From assembly GCA_012932295.1 (NCBI GenBank), contig JAAONU010000014.1, positions 40,222,770 through 40,286,769 of the forward strand: a DNA stretch of 64,000 nucleotides, read 5' to 3'. Each line of letters begins with the position of its first letter. Within the stretch, counting starts at the first letter, position 1. Of this stretch, positions 24,251 to 36,589 are shown in pieces. A program made the translations under genes and the position numbers. Under the pieces are notes generated by a model that worked only from the letters and a program-made list of their open reading frames with translations, searched no databases and was not told the origin of the DNA. This DNA comes from Cyclina sinensis (Eukaryota; Mollusca; Bivalvia; Venerida; Veneridae).

Positions 24251-25501
24251 ATATTTGTTTTAAAGACAAATCAAGATAAAACATTCTGTCAAAAATTCGG
24301 ATCATTGTTAAAAATATTGCAGCTTTTAAATTCAGCAGATGTATGTATTCTGCTGTATTTGTTGTTCTCAGATAAACATTGCTGTTATACCACGATGTAT
24401 TTCACTGTATTTTATAATGTATAAATCTTGATATTGTTTAACAAATTACACGTTTGACTTTATGGATGATTATCTTTGTTTAAATACTTAATGTAAATAA
24501 ACTATCAGTTCTGTTCTGTTCTTTAAACTTAAATGTAAAAGTTTTCTTTAAAATATTTATCTTCTTTCGGATTGCTTTGATATTGCTCATCATATTGATA
24601 ACACACTTAACCGAAAAAGAACTTTGGCAAATATTGTCTACCTATTATCTAGATACAATAAAGATATAAACAATGGTTGAAATTAAAAAAAAAAATATGA
24701 TGTGGGTTCTTTTCGATGTTATATGACGTTATTATAAAGATAGGGTGGTATATTAAATTCTCTGGTACCCGTGACAGTTTTTGGTGTGTTTTCTTGTGTG
24801 TTCTGGCATTTATTTCTAATCATTTGTTCAGGTATTTAAAATTAAAATAGGTCATGATCACCTCTGGTGTCAGAATCTACGTTTCTTCTCAGTGAATTAA
24901 CGTTGTATCGGGTTGCTTGGAATGATGAGCTCTAGTGGATGCATGTCCAACGACGATACGACGAAGCTGGCTATTGCATAACATTGATGCTGGCGGCAGC
25001 TAAATCATAACTAGCGACCCACGTACTTAGAAAATTATTTGAATACGTGATTAACATCAAATTTTACATTCTGTTCTAGAAATTGAACTGTCCTAATTTC
25101 ATAAGCTATTTAATGATACAAAACCACACACCAGTGAAAAGCTTTATAAAATATTTGTTAAAGATCCAGTTTAAAATGCAAAGATAAAATTTTCTTAAAT
25201 AACAAGATTTGCTGTAACTATTCATCCTGCTATTTATAACAGACATTTGACGTTCGTTATGTATGTGGCAAGTTTATATATACTTAAACCACATGCCTTG
25301 CATTTAGTTAATGTATCATCAAGTTAGTGAAAACGTTGGTGTTTCCTGCAGAGGTGTAGCTATAGGACTGTATTTAGCTGTTTGACTGTTACAAGCGTAG
25401 TTGTAACATGTGTGTGTGTGTGTGTGTTGCTATTCTAGCGCATTTTATCTTTGTGAGTCAAACTGAGACTGATATGCCGGTATCCATTTTCTGATACGTC
25501 T
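24251..25501. other. Intergenic, no gene seen
   Basis: AT-rich sequence with a (GT)n run at 25410-25428. Scattered stops are present in all frames and no known motif was found. Confidence 0.5.
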
Positions 25502-26839
25502 ATATATACTGTTCACAAGAAGAAGGGGATATTATGTTATTTTGTTATGATATGGGAAACCTACTCTTCATAGGCAATCAAAATGTATATTTTACAATGA
25601 TCGTTTATGTGTAGAAAGCATGGTCACTAAGGTATAGAAATCTCGTTCAAATTTGTACTGCACGTACAACTTTAAGACATGAGGGGTAGCACGTGGATTT
25701 TAACATTGATCGAAATCATGGTAATTATGACCTAAGTTGGGCAAAACTACAGAATATTGTGTTGTGTAGATGTCGAACACAAATTCACAATCAAATTTGC
25801 AATTGGAAATATGAGACGTCTAACGGAACGCCAACGTTGACGGGCCATTTGTATGCTCTAGACCCGAAGTATACAGGCCCAGGCTGCAGCTGACTTAAAT
25901 GTTTCACAGTTGTTGACTGTTGACTGTGGTGACGCTATCAAAAAACTGGTGACGTGATTTGTATTCAAAGAAGTCGGCCTTCAAGATGCACTGACGTCCG
26001 AGACGACCGCTATATTGTTAATCAAGCTCTCCGTAATAGATCACTGACGGCCACAGACCTTCAACAACGCCTTTGACATGTCAGAGAGGTCAATGTTTCG
26101 AGATAGGCAATCATAAATTGCCTTCACTCAGATGGTCTTAACGCTATTCGCCCTCAAGTAGTCTTGCCGTTGTCAGCAAGGCATCGTCATGGTGTAGACA
26201 ATGCCGTCGGTGGAATATTGACCAGTGGTCACATGTGATGTTCAGTAACGAATTCAGATTCAACCTAGATCTCCGTGATGGTCAAAGAAGAGTTTGGCGT
26301 CGCCCATGTGAACGTTTTACAGACGTTGCTAGGGTTGCCCACGACCGATATGGGGGTGGGTCCGTTATGGTATAGGGTGACATCACTAGGACTGCCAGAA
26401 CACAGCTACATGTATGTCATGGCAGTGTGACTAGCCAGTAGTACCGTGACAACATGTTGGTTCCGTATGTTGGAACATATCACATTCTTGAAAAATGTGT
26501 CCGAAGATGTGATCCTTCACCCAGAATGTTACGTGAGCTTGGTGCCGCGCTGCAGGAAGAGTTGGATCCCTCAGAACATCATAAGTCGTCTTATTGGGAG
26601 TATGAAACGTCGTTGCATAGCTTGTTGCAACAACAGAGGTGTCGTCAACGTAATGACTGAGGACACTGTTTAATGTACCTAAAGAAGTCATGAATAAGTT
26701 AAATTTGGTATCAAAATGTGTGAATTAATTTGTTAAATTGATTAAATAAACATCAAAAGGTGAGAGTTTTCTTAATTACTCGCAATCACAATTTTACCTA
26801 CAATATACTAGTACTCTACTTTTTATGAACAGTATATAT
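25502..26839 (+). mobile_element. Decayed Tc1/mariner element
   Basis: The ends are inverted: ATATATACTGTTCA at 25502 and TGAACAGTATATAT to 26839, flanked by TA-rich sequence. Within it a Tc1-like transposase is readable across several frames: SNEFRFNLDLRDGQRRVW, then VARVAHDRYGGGSVMVW, then LRELGAALQEELD and SRLIGSMKRRCIACC. The first catalytic Asp context (DESRF) reads NEFRF, and the block carrying the second Asp and the Glu has been deleted. It cannot encode an active enzyme. Confidence 0.85.
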
Positions 26840-28220
26840 GAAAGTATCTGAATGATATAACAGTTAAATATTGTTTTCGTATCTATTTCACATGCTGCAT
26901 TAAAAACAATTCTTGCTGTTGTTGATGTGTTTACTGTAAGTTTGGAAATTAGATTGCTATAAATCCTGCACAATCTTACAATCTTAAAGTGTTTAAAAAG
27001 TGCATTTTTTTGAATAGGTACAATGAAATACAAATAGTAGACTTAATGTTAATTAGCAGACTAAAAAGACCAAGCAGACTCTGTCTCTAAATTCTAAATC
27101 GAGCTATGAAGATAGCTAACAGCATGTTAAAGATGACAGTAATGAAAAGCCACCAGAAAAGCGTATTTTTATTTTGGTGTTTTAGTGGCATCTCTGTTAT
27201 TCCTTCTTTTGTGAACATAATTTTTGGAAAGCGTAAAATAAGTATTGCACGGTATACCCTGTGAGACATTCACCAGGGAAAATTCTTCAGACATCTGCTA
27301 CTTGCATGTATAATTTATAAATAACTGACGTCTTAGTCTTGTAATTCTTTGTAAGCCTTTATATAAGATGTGTATTTGGAACTGTGCCTTGATATATATA
27401 CTACTCGTTTTCTAAGCATAAGCATTAATAATTTAAAATATCACGGAATACAGTTTTTTTACTTTTCCATGGATCCCGAGGGCATAGTGAATTATCTGTT
27501 TTGATAAAGATGTATTCACACAAAAAAATGTTTAAATATGCAGATTGAATTAACAAATCTAATATTGTTGCTCACATATAACTGATTTTAGATAGCTATT
27601 TGTACCCTAAGACATAAGTGAAATCTATCTGTCAGAAGTTTATATACAAAACATCGAAAGATTACTTTTACGTGCTTACATTTGTAAAAATGAAAGCATC
27701 GGATGCAAAAATGTCAGTTATGTTCCTTGTTCCATGCACTTCATTCTTCCCAGTTAAGACAAACATTTCCGTTTTATTAACTGTTATAATCCAAATCATT
27801 GTTTGGAATTATTTATTGTCAAGTCGCATTGTACTATTTTTCTTTAAATTTTGTTGACAATTGATTTGGGTTAGTCATCATTCCCCACTTGTCCAGCTTA
27901 TCAACTGATTTAGACAAAAATATATCAACCACTTAGCCGGTCAGTGTTTAATGATATTTCAATAACAAGACAAGAGGGTACACGTTTTAATGACACTGTT
28001 CGATTTTCATAGTTATAAATACTTACTTAGACCAAAACGAAAATCTCTGCCTCATCATTTAAAAACAATCTGTAAATATTTTCAATAAATCGACTTGAAA
28101 AAAATTATTCGATAAATCAAGTCAAGGATATTTTCTCATGATTTTTCGACTAATTGATTCATCAGCAAACCACTTATGTTTACTATAATCTCAGGTAGCT
28201 TTTTCAGTGATAAATACCGC
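26840..28220. other. Intergenic, no gene seen
   Basis: No ORF here resembles a known family. The 60-90 aa frames are AT-rich and lack splice or domain support. Confidence 0.5.
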
Positions 28221-28224
28221 GAGG

Positions 28225-28385
28225 CCGTCTGTTTTTATAAAAGGAAGTAAACTGGTTTCGTGGAAGAAAAATACTGTGCTGTACGTTTTCGTTTTGACAT
28301 GTTTACCGCCTTAATGTCCGTCTAAATTGAAATATTCAGGCTGTGTTTGTTCAGAAACTAACAATTACTTGGCGGCTGAGATTAA
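28225..28385 (+). promoter_or_regulatory. 5' region and exon 1 remnant of gene C
   Basis: Third copy of the conserved block: GGAAGTAAACTGGTTTCGTG near 28240, then GGCGGCTGAGATTAA before a GT donor at 28386. It sits 350 bp before the coiled-coil remnant, so gene C began as a complete 5' end. Confidence 0.5.
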
Positions 28386-28733
28386 GTAAATATTTTCATT
28401 TAACAGTTGGTATTTTAAGCCAATCTGATTACTGAATCCTGTTCAACAGATTGCTTCGCTTGTTTCGACAAAATTATCAGTCTGAAATATACAATAAACG
28501 TTTAAATGTAATTTGTTAATTGCTAAATTTACTACTTCTGAAAACGACCTTAAATCTATATCTATTATATGAAATGACACAATATTGATAATCGTATGTT
28601 TATTTAATGCTATGACAATAAACAGTTTAAAGGTGTGTTGTATCATTTGACTTATTCAGATGTACAATATATGGACTACAGCAGTTTGATGTCCAATAAA
28701 ATAAGATATGACCGTATTGTTTCCTTTGAATAG

Positions 28734-29375
28734 ATCAGCCCTGCCTTTGGAAAGACAGTTTTCAGCCAGATCTTGACTGGCGGAAGTGTGAACGAGTCGA
28801 CCATGAGCAAAATCTCAAGAAATATAATGAAGGAAAACTCAAGAAATGTGAAGATGAAAAAAACTACTTCAAACAACAAGTAAATGCTTGCATAATGGAT
28901 AGAACCATTTTAGAACAAGACTCCGAAACAACTGCAGTTGAAATATACCTTTTAGAAAATGAACTTGAGGAATGCAAAGACGAAAAAGAACACCTAGAAG
29001 AGACACTCATCAAATGTATAGATGCAAAAACTTTTTTAAGCATGAGTTCAGCTTAAGCGAAGACGAACTGCAACGAACGAAACGTTTACTTAGTGAGAAA
29101 TACGAAGAAAACCGATACAATAAAGAAAAGGTAAGGCATCTGGAAACAAGAGAATTACAGAAGGAGTCGTTGGAAAGAATCAAACAGGATCGTAGAGAAA
29201 TTTAAAAAAAGAACATCAACTAGAGAATGATTAAATGGCGAAGCTACAAAAAGAAAAGATTGAAAAACTTAAGATGGATCTCAGACAGTGTAATTCGATC
29301 AAAGATGATATTACAGGAAGAATTGCTAAAGGACCAGCAGAAGCCGAAAAAGAAAAAGAACTTAAGGTGAAATGA
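28734..29375 (+). pseudogene. Gene C, broken MIEAP-like coiled-coil copy
   Basis: An acceptor-like GAATAG precedes an open frame with LKKYNEGKLKKCEDEK and ELEECKDEKEHLEETLIK. A frameshift in the T run at 29032-29037 moves the coil to another frame (SEDELQRTKRLLSEKYEENR). A second shift lies near 29202. The last part, EKIEKLKMDLRQCNSIKDD, matches gene D (QKIERLQKDLDRRNLIKED), so C and D are the closest pair in this region. No MIEAP C-terminal exon follows within 15 kb. Confidence 0.8.
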
Positions 29376-29383
29376 TTAAAATC

Positions 29384-29700
29384 AAAACAATATAACCTCA
29401 CTTGTCCAGCACCCGGCCTAAGGTAGGTTAGGGGTAAGAGAGACCTGCAAATATGAGTATACACTGCAAGTATGAGGCACTCTCTTAACCAAGGTTTATC
29501 TTGGCCCAACTTAATTACTGTTCAATCTCCCCAACCCATCTCGAACTATGTTTCAAACATCTTACGTTTCGAACTCTTATTTAAACCAATTATGAATGCC
29601 ACGACCCGGACTTATATTAATACAGCTATCAGGAGGACCCTGCAAGTATGGGTATACACCGCAAGTATGAGGGAACCTCGCCTAAATTAATAATGCCAAA
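29384..29700 (+). repeat. Repeat fragment with paired GCAAGTATG motifs
   Basis: GCAAGTATG-type motifs come in two pairs (29430-29480 and 29640-29675), each followed by GAGG. It begins immediately after the gene C remnant, which it may truncate. The family is not recognised. Confidence 0.35.
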
Positions 29701-30156
29701 GTCCTGCTAACACTAATGGTTTAAATTAAATAATAATTACCTTCTCTTCTCGATGTAGTCTCTTTTGCCGACCAACGCAACTCTACCATTAACGCGCTCC
29801 GACTCCGCCTTTTATAGTCAAATAATGAGATATGTTCTGCTTTTTACCTTATTTTAGCGATACTTACCTACTTCAATAAGCGTCTGCTGAACTTTTTGAT
29901 TATAAGTTAATATACATAATAAACTTCTACTCACACCTTGTCATGGTTAACGAGGGAAATTTAGACCTTTAGAAATACATAGAATGCATAATTTACTTAC
30001 ATATCGACTTAGTTTTCTTATATTGATTGTAAAAACATATACTAAACTATTCGTCTTTTGGACACTTTACTCATGTTTTTAAAACCTAAGAAAATTAAAG
30101 TACCGGAAAGCATTATTTCTCGACAAGAGCAAACATACATAACCCGAACTTTCTTT

Positions 30157-31377
30157 AGGAAATCTGCCTAATTTTTTTGACTGTACTCAAGGAATGAGAA
30201 GCAGACGAATTTCTCAATTCAAACTTACAATTGAAAAGGTGTTTGAAGTGACTCTTAGTTTTTAAAAGAATCATTTGTATTGATTAGTTCATAAAATTTA
30301 AAAGTAAATTATGCTTATATTTTGATCATTAATGTTTTCAAGGTCACATTGTAAAACAAAAATAATTTTATCACTATCATCATTTGTTACCATTTGTTGT
30401 ACAACGGTGCGTTTTGTAAGCAGAATATTCAAGAAAATAGTTCTTAAGTAACACACAGTCTGATGAAATCATGAAACTTTGTAACGCTGTTTGTTTGTTC
30501 TTTTTCCTAATATAGCCTAACTTGCCAGAATCATACTAACATGTATAACATGTTTGTTTTGACAGATTGCACACGATGACCTTAGTTCTGTAACAAAATT
30601 TTAGTATTTAATGAGAAATGGCAGACAACCGAATGTTTTATTTATTTTCATTTATGATAAAAGCATGAACATTTACAACGATTCTGTTGATCCTCTGTAC
30701 ATTTTGTTAATTCGAACTGGTTCATTTTATGTTTCTTTTAGTTTAAACTTATTTATTTTACAACGATATGTAAGCAAGTTCTTGCAATAATATAAATCCC
30801 TCTTAGTGAATGCTTCCTAGGTTCAAACCAGTACTCGCATCGAATGTGATGATGTAAAATCTCAATGTAGACTCTCGACCTGGTAGGATTCGAACCAGCA
30901 ACTTCTGAAACGGAATTCCGGCGCTCCAACCTCTCGACCACGGCTCCTAAGTTTCCTTTCACTAACATACATTTCTTTAAAAGAAAGTCTTACCGCACTG
31001 TCAATTGATATTTATCATTGTCTCTTATGTTTAACAAGAGAGTCGTCTCGAGAGCAGTTAAATTAAGATTTGATAGATTTCACTGCAACTTAATAAAACA
31101 CTTATAATTTTGTTAAAATAAATATAGTTTAAATAATGTTACATTCCCTGATGGAATGGCTAAAACGTTTCAAAGTAATCTATCAACTGTTCTTACGACT
31201 GAGTGTATTTGATTGTCATCAATATTGAAAGATAACATTTCAAAGTAGTTGTTTACTTTTATAACATAATGTTTAAGTTTATAACATTACAATTTATGAT
31301 ATTTTTATCTGCTTTTTTTCTTTGTTTACAAAATTATCTTTAAAATGACAGAATTGACAGAAAATGACTGATAAGTA
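30157..31377 (+). repeat. Segmental duplicate of the gene D 3' flank
   Basis: Collinear with 54015-55917, for example ATTTTGATCATTAATGTTTT and the closing GACAGAATTGACAGAAAATG. It lacks the roughly 770-bp insert of the other copy (54343-55112) and carries a SINE at 30750-30965 instead. No gene is seen. Confidence 0.75.
30750..30965 (-). mobile_element. tRNA-derived SINE
   Basis: On the minus strand: A box GCCGTGGTCGAGAGGTTGG, B box GGTTCGAATCC, then a body with AACCTAGGAAGCATTCA and GCAAGAACTTG and an AAATAA-rich end. The body matches that of the SINE at 59685-59895, so both belong to one family. Confidence 0.8.
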
Positions 31378-31906
31378 AAAGCCTGTTAAAACCCTGAGGC
31401 AACAGATCTTGTCAAAACAGAACAAACAATATATATATAAGTTATTCGACTTTTTTATCTTATACAACCGTAATGACGAAAAAGACTGACAGTTCACAAC
31501 ATTTTGTGTCACACTGTTTTTATCGCTTAATACATGAGAACAATTGCGACCCTTCTCACTTAAAATAACTAAACTTAGTCTGTCATTAGGTATATGTTAA
31601 TACGTGTAAAGTATACTACTAAAAGTCTGCTACGCATCAGGGGGGCGCATAGTATTGTGTGGTTTTACAGTTTTCGGTGCATTTCTGTTCCGTTTAGAGT
31701 TATTAGAAATTGTCGGATAAAGTGAAATAGAACTGCGGACATCGGATGACGGACTAAGTCGGTTGTTTGACAGGGGAGATCTCAAACTATTTTTACGTTA
31801 CATTATTGCATGGGCACCACAGCGGTTACAGTTAAGCAAGGGTGCATAAAAAAGCAGGGTATCATCAACATATGTAGTTATAATATTGACCGATTGTTGC
31901 CCATTA

Positions 31907-33235
31907 CTACAATATAAGGTTTAACTCTTTTTTGCTGCAAACTAGTTCTACACAAATAACAACAACCGACGGCAATAAATGTCGTTGGTGGCGCCAAATT
32001 GCACTTATAGCCCTGTATGTTTTCAGTTCTGCTATGGTGTGCTCTACGATAATACGGCATTTGTTTAAGTACGTATTAAATTTTACGCATCTTCTCCTGA
32101 TTCGCCCTCTACGCCTGACTACTTGGGCTGTTGTATAGGGGGTTATTACCGGGTACCGGTTGGGATATATTTTATCACCAAGCAGGCAACAGTCAGGAGG
32201 AAATACAAGATCTGTACCTATTTTCTGCATCATAGCGAATTGTTGTGCGTCGTTGAGGTGAACTGGAAAACCACTTTCTATATACCTTATTATTCCACTA
32301 CTGTCTACAAAAATTTGTGTATGAATCGCATGGTACTGTCTGTGACCAGAGTGGAAGTGCTCTTGCGGTTCAATGCACGGTCGATATACTTCATGGGAGG
32401 TACCGTCGATAGCCCCAACAATGTGTGGCAGTTTAGGCCAACGGCCTGACATGTCTCTCCATTCCTGTTCAGAGGGCCAATGTATAAACGCTCTTAACTG
32501 TCTATGAACTAAAGAAATCATGGTACATATTTCTTCTCGTACAGTTGTTGTAGATATGCAAAATATATTAGAGATCATATGGTGTGTTGGGTAACAACGA
32601 AGCCAAAACATGAACAACAAAAGTATGTTCCTTGCTGACAGAATATGCTCTAGAGTTGTGTTAAAGTCAATCAGACCGCAAATCTGTATGAAAGTCTCGG
32701 GTTTTTCACCAGTCACCTCAAAGAAGTGGTAACGACTCTTTGCAAAGAGTTGAAAAACATCACGGCCGCAAAAATGATTGACATCGTTTGCAAACAGTCG
32801 AAATCTTATGTCCAGTAGGGGATCTGGTGGCAGACGCGTCATTATAGAAAGTGCATTGACCACCTGTTGCAAATGATCAGTAACATCCATAGGTGGTTGC
32901 GTTAAGGCAGGCAGTAGAGCTTGAATCAATGTGCGTGCAGCAGCATCCAATCTACCTGTACAATAGTCATATATAGTCAGACCAGTACAAACTAAAATGT
33001 ACAAGCTAGTGATCACGAGTAAATATAATTTAATCGTACATGCAAAAGAAACAATTTTTCTATTTATTTCACGTTTTAAGTCAATTTTATTAATTTTTCC
33101 CGTAAACCGCGAAGCGTTCTTCTTCATGACGTCATTAAGCAGGACGTAACAGTATTCATTTTGGAAAATCATTTTGTAGGTTTTCTCAAACAACATGATG
33201 TGTTTAAAATTTGTGCTGCTCGTGATTATGTACAT
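31907..33235 (-). CDS. PIF/Harbinger-type transposase (HARBI1-like)
   Basis: An uninterrupted 442-codon frame. The C-terminal half is a DDE_Tnp_4 nuclease: HIVGAIDGTSHEVYRP supplies the first Asp, CCLLGDKIYPNRYP the second, and CRIIVEHTIAELKTYRAI the Glu. Such enzymes excise and insert DNA at short targets together with a Myb-like partner. Residues 60-200 are helical, as in the family. The first 60 or so residues, including a hydrophobic stretch, are not typical and may be intronic or read-through, so the real start could be internal or on another exon. No convincing terminal inverted repeats were found; a short AGGGG-GC pair near 31638 and 33340 is only suggestive. Confidence 0.85.
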   Translation of the reverse strand: MYIITSSTNFKHIMLFEKTYKMIFQNEYCYVLLNDVMKKNASRFTGKINKIDLKREINRKIVSFACTIKLYLLVITSLYILVCTGLTIYDYCTGRLDAAARTLIQALLPALTQPPMDVTDHLQQVVNALSIMTRLPPDPLLDIRFRLFANDVNHFCGRDVFQLFAKSRYHFFEVTGEKPETFIQICGLIDFNTTLEHILSARNILLLFMFWLRCYPTHHMISNIFCISTTTVREEICTMISLVHRQLRAFIHWPSEQEWRDMSGRWPKLPHIVGAIDGTSHEVYRPCIEPQEHFHSGHRQYHAIHTQIFVDSSGIIRYIESGFPVHLNDAQQFAMMQKIGTDLVFPPDCCLLGDKIYPNRYPVITPYTTAQVVRRRGRIRRRCVKFNTYLNKCRIIVEHTIAELKTYRAISAIWRHQRHLLPSVVVICVELVCSKKELNLIL

Positions 33236-33780
33236 TTTATTTATGAATAGCTATATTTCAGTAATTGGTTTAAAATGCGTTTGTAAAGGGCTTGAAATTT
33301 ATTCATGTATACTTCCATATGAAACAATCAGCACCCCTGTTACTCTTATATAATCGTTAGCAGTTACGGTAAACTCTCGCCCGGCCACACTCGTGAGGCA
33401 CGAGATTCAAGTGTCCTACGTTATTGGCGGCGCCGAGAACGGCGACGCCTATATTGGAATAGTGTTTCATTTTGTACCATGCGCTGACGTAATCAAATTG
33501 GGAGAATCTTGGATCATTATCAATGTAAAAAAAATCCAATTATTCTGTACATCACTTAAAATATGTCACTTCATAAATCGTATTTATTAATTTTAAAAAT
33601 AAATTGATCCAAATCAGGTAAGTTTGTATTTTTAATTTAAAGTTTTTGATGCAAAAATTACAGATTTAATGACTTTTCCCAAAACAAATTAAAGCGCTGC
33701 AAGTACTTGTGTTTTCACTGCATTTATCTAGCAGTGTGTTGCTACTTAATCTGAAATGCAAATCTTTGTTAATTCTTTCA
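33236..33780. other. Gene-free stretch upstream of the transposase
   Basis: It includes a short GC-rich patch at 33375-33450 (GGCGGCGCCGAGAACGGCGA) that contrasts with its AT-rich surroundings and could belong to the transposon end. No ORF is supported. Confidence 0.35.
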
Positions 33781-33789
33781 ACTATAGCT

Positions 33790-33965
33790 ATATAAAGAAA
33801 GGTGAAGCCGAGTGGTTAAAAGGACGGACTTGTAATAATCTAAGGATAGCTAGTCAAGACACGAGTTCGAACCCCGTCAGCGGCCGTGTCGGCATCGGTT
33901 ATTTCCTTCAGCAAGAAACTTTATTCTCATTACTTAGTATTGGTTGGTTCAAGGGACGGATTTGA
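33790..33965 (+). mobile_element. tRNA-derived SINE, different family
   Basis: A box GCCGAGTGGTTAAAAGG, B box GAGTTCGAACCCC, followed by a body with TTCCTTCAGCAAGAAACTTT. The body does not match the 30750/59685 SINE. Confidence 0.75.
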
Positions 33966-34855
33966 GAATGATTTTATTAGCTAAAAGCTTTCGTCACAAT
34001 CAAAATAAAATTGATTTGTATAAACTAACTTGAAAATAGAAATTGTACAAAATCTGTCGTTTTAATGCAATAATAAAAAATGAGTCTGTCTTTGTGAATA
34101 CAGACACAAAGATGAATTTGAAGAACACTCTTGCTTTGCTGGAGTCAATTCAGTCGTTATAGTTACCAAAAAAAACATATCTGTTCACTACGCCACTAAA
34201 CCGTTAAACCATGAATATGATAGAGTACCAGTTGTACTTCCGGTGTTATCTTTATTTTTTGGATGTCGATAACATAGGAATTGTTATTTCAAAATCGAGG
34301 ACACACCTTCAGAGACAAGTATCTTGGTATATTTTTCACCAAATCTGGGAATATTATGCGTACAAGAAAATATTTAGTAGTAAAGCCCTTCATCTATTAT
34401 AGGAGAATGTGTACTCCATAGTTGATTACCTATCGGAAGCACTGTCAGATCGGCAGCTCTCTTTGTTCCAGTTGCAGAAATACACTCACACTGCTACTGC
34501 TACACAAAAATTCGTTTCCCGTTTCCTACCAGAGACGGTAATTCCTTAGATATAATTTTCTCTTAAACACAGAACAGGGAAAAAGAAAGATTACGAGGTG
34601 ATTTTAAATAATTTTTAATGCCCATTATCTTCTACAGTTCTCTTTTACAGAAACAACCGTCCATGGATCTGAAATTCTCATTCTCTGTGGGAAGAAAAAC
34701 ATATTCTTGGAATTGTCATTCAAGGTTTAAATTTGAAATTTTGACATGTCTTGGGCTGCCTAGAAACTTTGGACAGTAAACTAAGCAACCCTTTTCAAAC
34801 TTACCGATCACTGAAACCATCCTTGTTTCAATTTACTTAATGTGCTATCGATGGT
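33966..34855. other. Gene-free stretch left of the large inverted repeat
   Basis: AT-rich sequence with only short unsupported frames (for example 34211-34402). Confidence 0.45.
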
Positions 34856-34883
34856 ATGAACGTGAAGTTAGCACATAGATCGA

Positions 34884-35690
34884 AGCTCTACATCCAGCTC
34901 TGCAATCTTATATCAATGCAGAGCTGGGTTGCAGCTCTACATCCAGCTCTGCAATCTTATATCACTGCAGAGCTGGGTCGCAGCTCTACATCCAGCTCTG
35001 CGATCTTATATCATTGCAGAGCTGGTACGCAGCTCTACATCAGCTCTGCGATCTTATATCATTGCAGAGCTGGGTCGCAGCTCTACATCCAGCTCTGCAA
35101 TCTTATAATTGCAGAGCTGGGTCGCAGCTTTCATCTAGCTCTGCAATCTTATATCATTGCAGAGCTGGGTCGCAGCTCTACATCCAGCTCTGCAATCTTA
35201 TATCATTGCAGAGCTGGGTCGCAGCTCTACATCCAGCTCTGCAATCTTATATCATTGCAGAGCTGGGTCGCAGCTCTACATCTAGCTCTGCAATCTTATA
35301 ATTGCAGAGCTGGGTCGCAGCTCTACATCTAGCTCTGCAATCTTATATCATTGCAGAGCTGGGTCGCAGTTCTACATCCAGCTCTGCAATCTTATATCAT
35401 TGCAGAGCTGGGTCGCAGCTCTACATCCAGCTCTGCAATCTTATATCATTGCAGAGCTGGGTTGCAGCTCTACATCCAGCTCTGCAATCTTATATCATTG
35501 CAGAGCTGGGTCGCAGCTCTACATCCAGCTCTGCAATCTTATAATTGCAGAGCTGGGTCGCAGCTCTACATCCAGCTCTGCAATCTTATATAATTGCAGA
35601 GCTGGGTCGCAGCTCTACATCCAGCTTAGCAATCTTATATCATTGCAGAGCTGGGTCGCAGCTCTACATCCAGCTCTGCAATCTTATATG
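34884..35690 (+). repeat. 49-bp palindromic satellite, left arm
   Basis: About 16 units. Each unit holds TTGCAGAGCTGG and CCAGCTCTGCAA in inverted order, so a single unit can form a hairpin. The period is 1 mod 3 and contains no stop in any forward frame, which makes long overlapping ORFs with a 49-residue period. Confidence 0.95.
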
Positions 35691-35694
35691 AGCT

Positions 35695-36585
35695 GGCTCA
35701 ACATTCAGTTTGACATTCGTTTTTAAACGTATTTTCGCTTTTCGAATGTCGAGCCGAATGTCGAGCTGGCTCAACATTCAGCTCGACATTCGTTTTTTTA
35801 AGTTTTTTTTCGTGTTTTAAATGTCGAGCCGAATGTTGAGCTGGCTAAACATTCAGCTCAACATTCGTTTTTTAGTATTTTTTCATGTTTTAAATGTCGA
35901 GCCAAATGTCGAGCTGGCTCAACTTTCAGCTCGACATTCGTTTTTTAGTATTTTTTCATGTTTTGAATGTCGAGCCGAATGTCGAGCTGGCTCAACATTC
36001 AGCTCGACATTTGTTTTTTAGTATTTTTTCATGTTTTGAATGTCGGGCCGAATGTCGAGCTGGCTCAACATTCAGCTCGACATTCGTTTTTAAACGTATT
36101 TTCGCGATTCAAATATCGAGCCGAATGTCGAGCTGGCTCAACATTCAGCTCGAGATTCGTTTTTGAACGTATTTTCGTGTTAAGAATGTCGAGCCGAATG
36201 TCGAGCTGGCTCAACATTCAGCTCGACATTCGTTTTTGAACGTATTTTCGCCTTTCGAATGTTGAGCCGAATGTCGAGCTGGCTCAACATTCAGTTCGAC
36301 ATTCGATTTTTAGTATTTTTTAATGTTTTGAATGTCGAGCCGAATGTCGAGCTGGCTCAACATTCAGCTCGACATCCGTTTTTGAACGTATTTTCGTGTT
36401 AAGAATGTCGAGCTGGCTAAACATTCAGTATGACATTCGATTTTTAGTATTTTTTAATGTTTTGAATGTCGAGCCGAATGTCGAGCTGGCTCAACTTTCA
36501 GCTCGACATTCGTCTTTTAGTATTTTTTCGACATTCGTCTTTTAGTACTTTTTTGTGTTTCGAATGTCGAGCCGAATGTTATGAG
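35695..36585 (+). repeat. 73-bp palindromic satellite, left arm
   Basis: About 12 units, some shortened. The hairpin arms CGAATGTCGAGCT and AGCTCGACATTCG surround GGCTCAACATTC, separated by a T-rich spacer. All three forward frames are again open. Confidence 0.95.
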
Positions 36586-36589
36586 AATA

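Noticed and set aside
35014..35690. CRISPR-like regular spacing of repeats
   Set aside because: There is no variable spacer: units are contiguous 49-bp satellite monomers in a eukaryotic genome.
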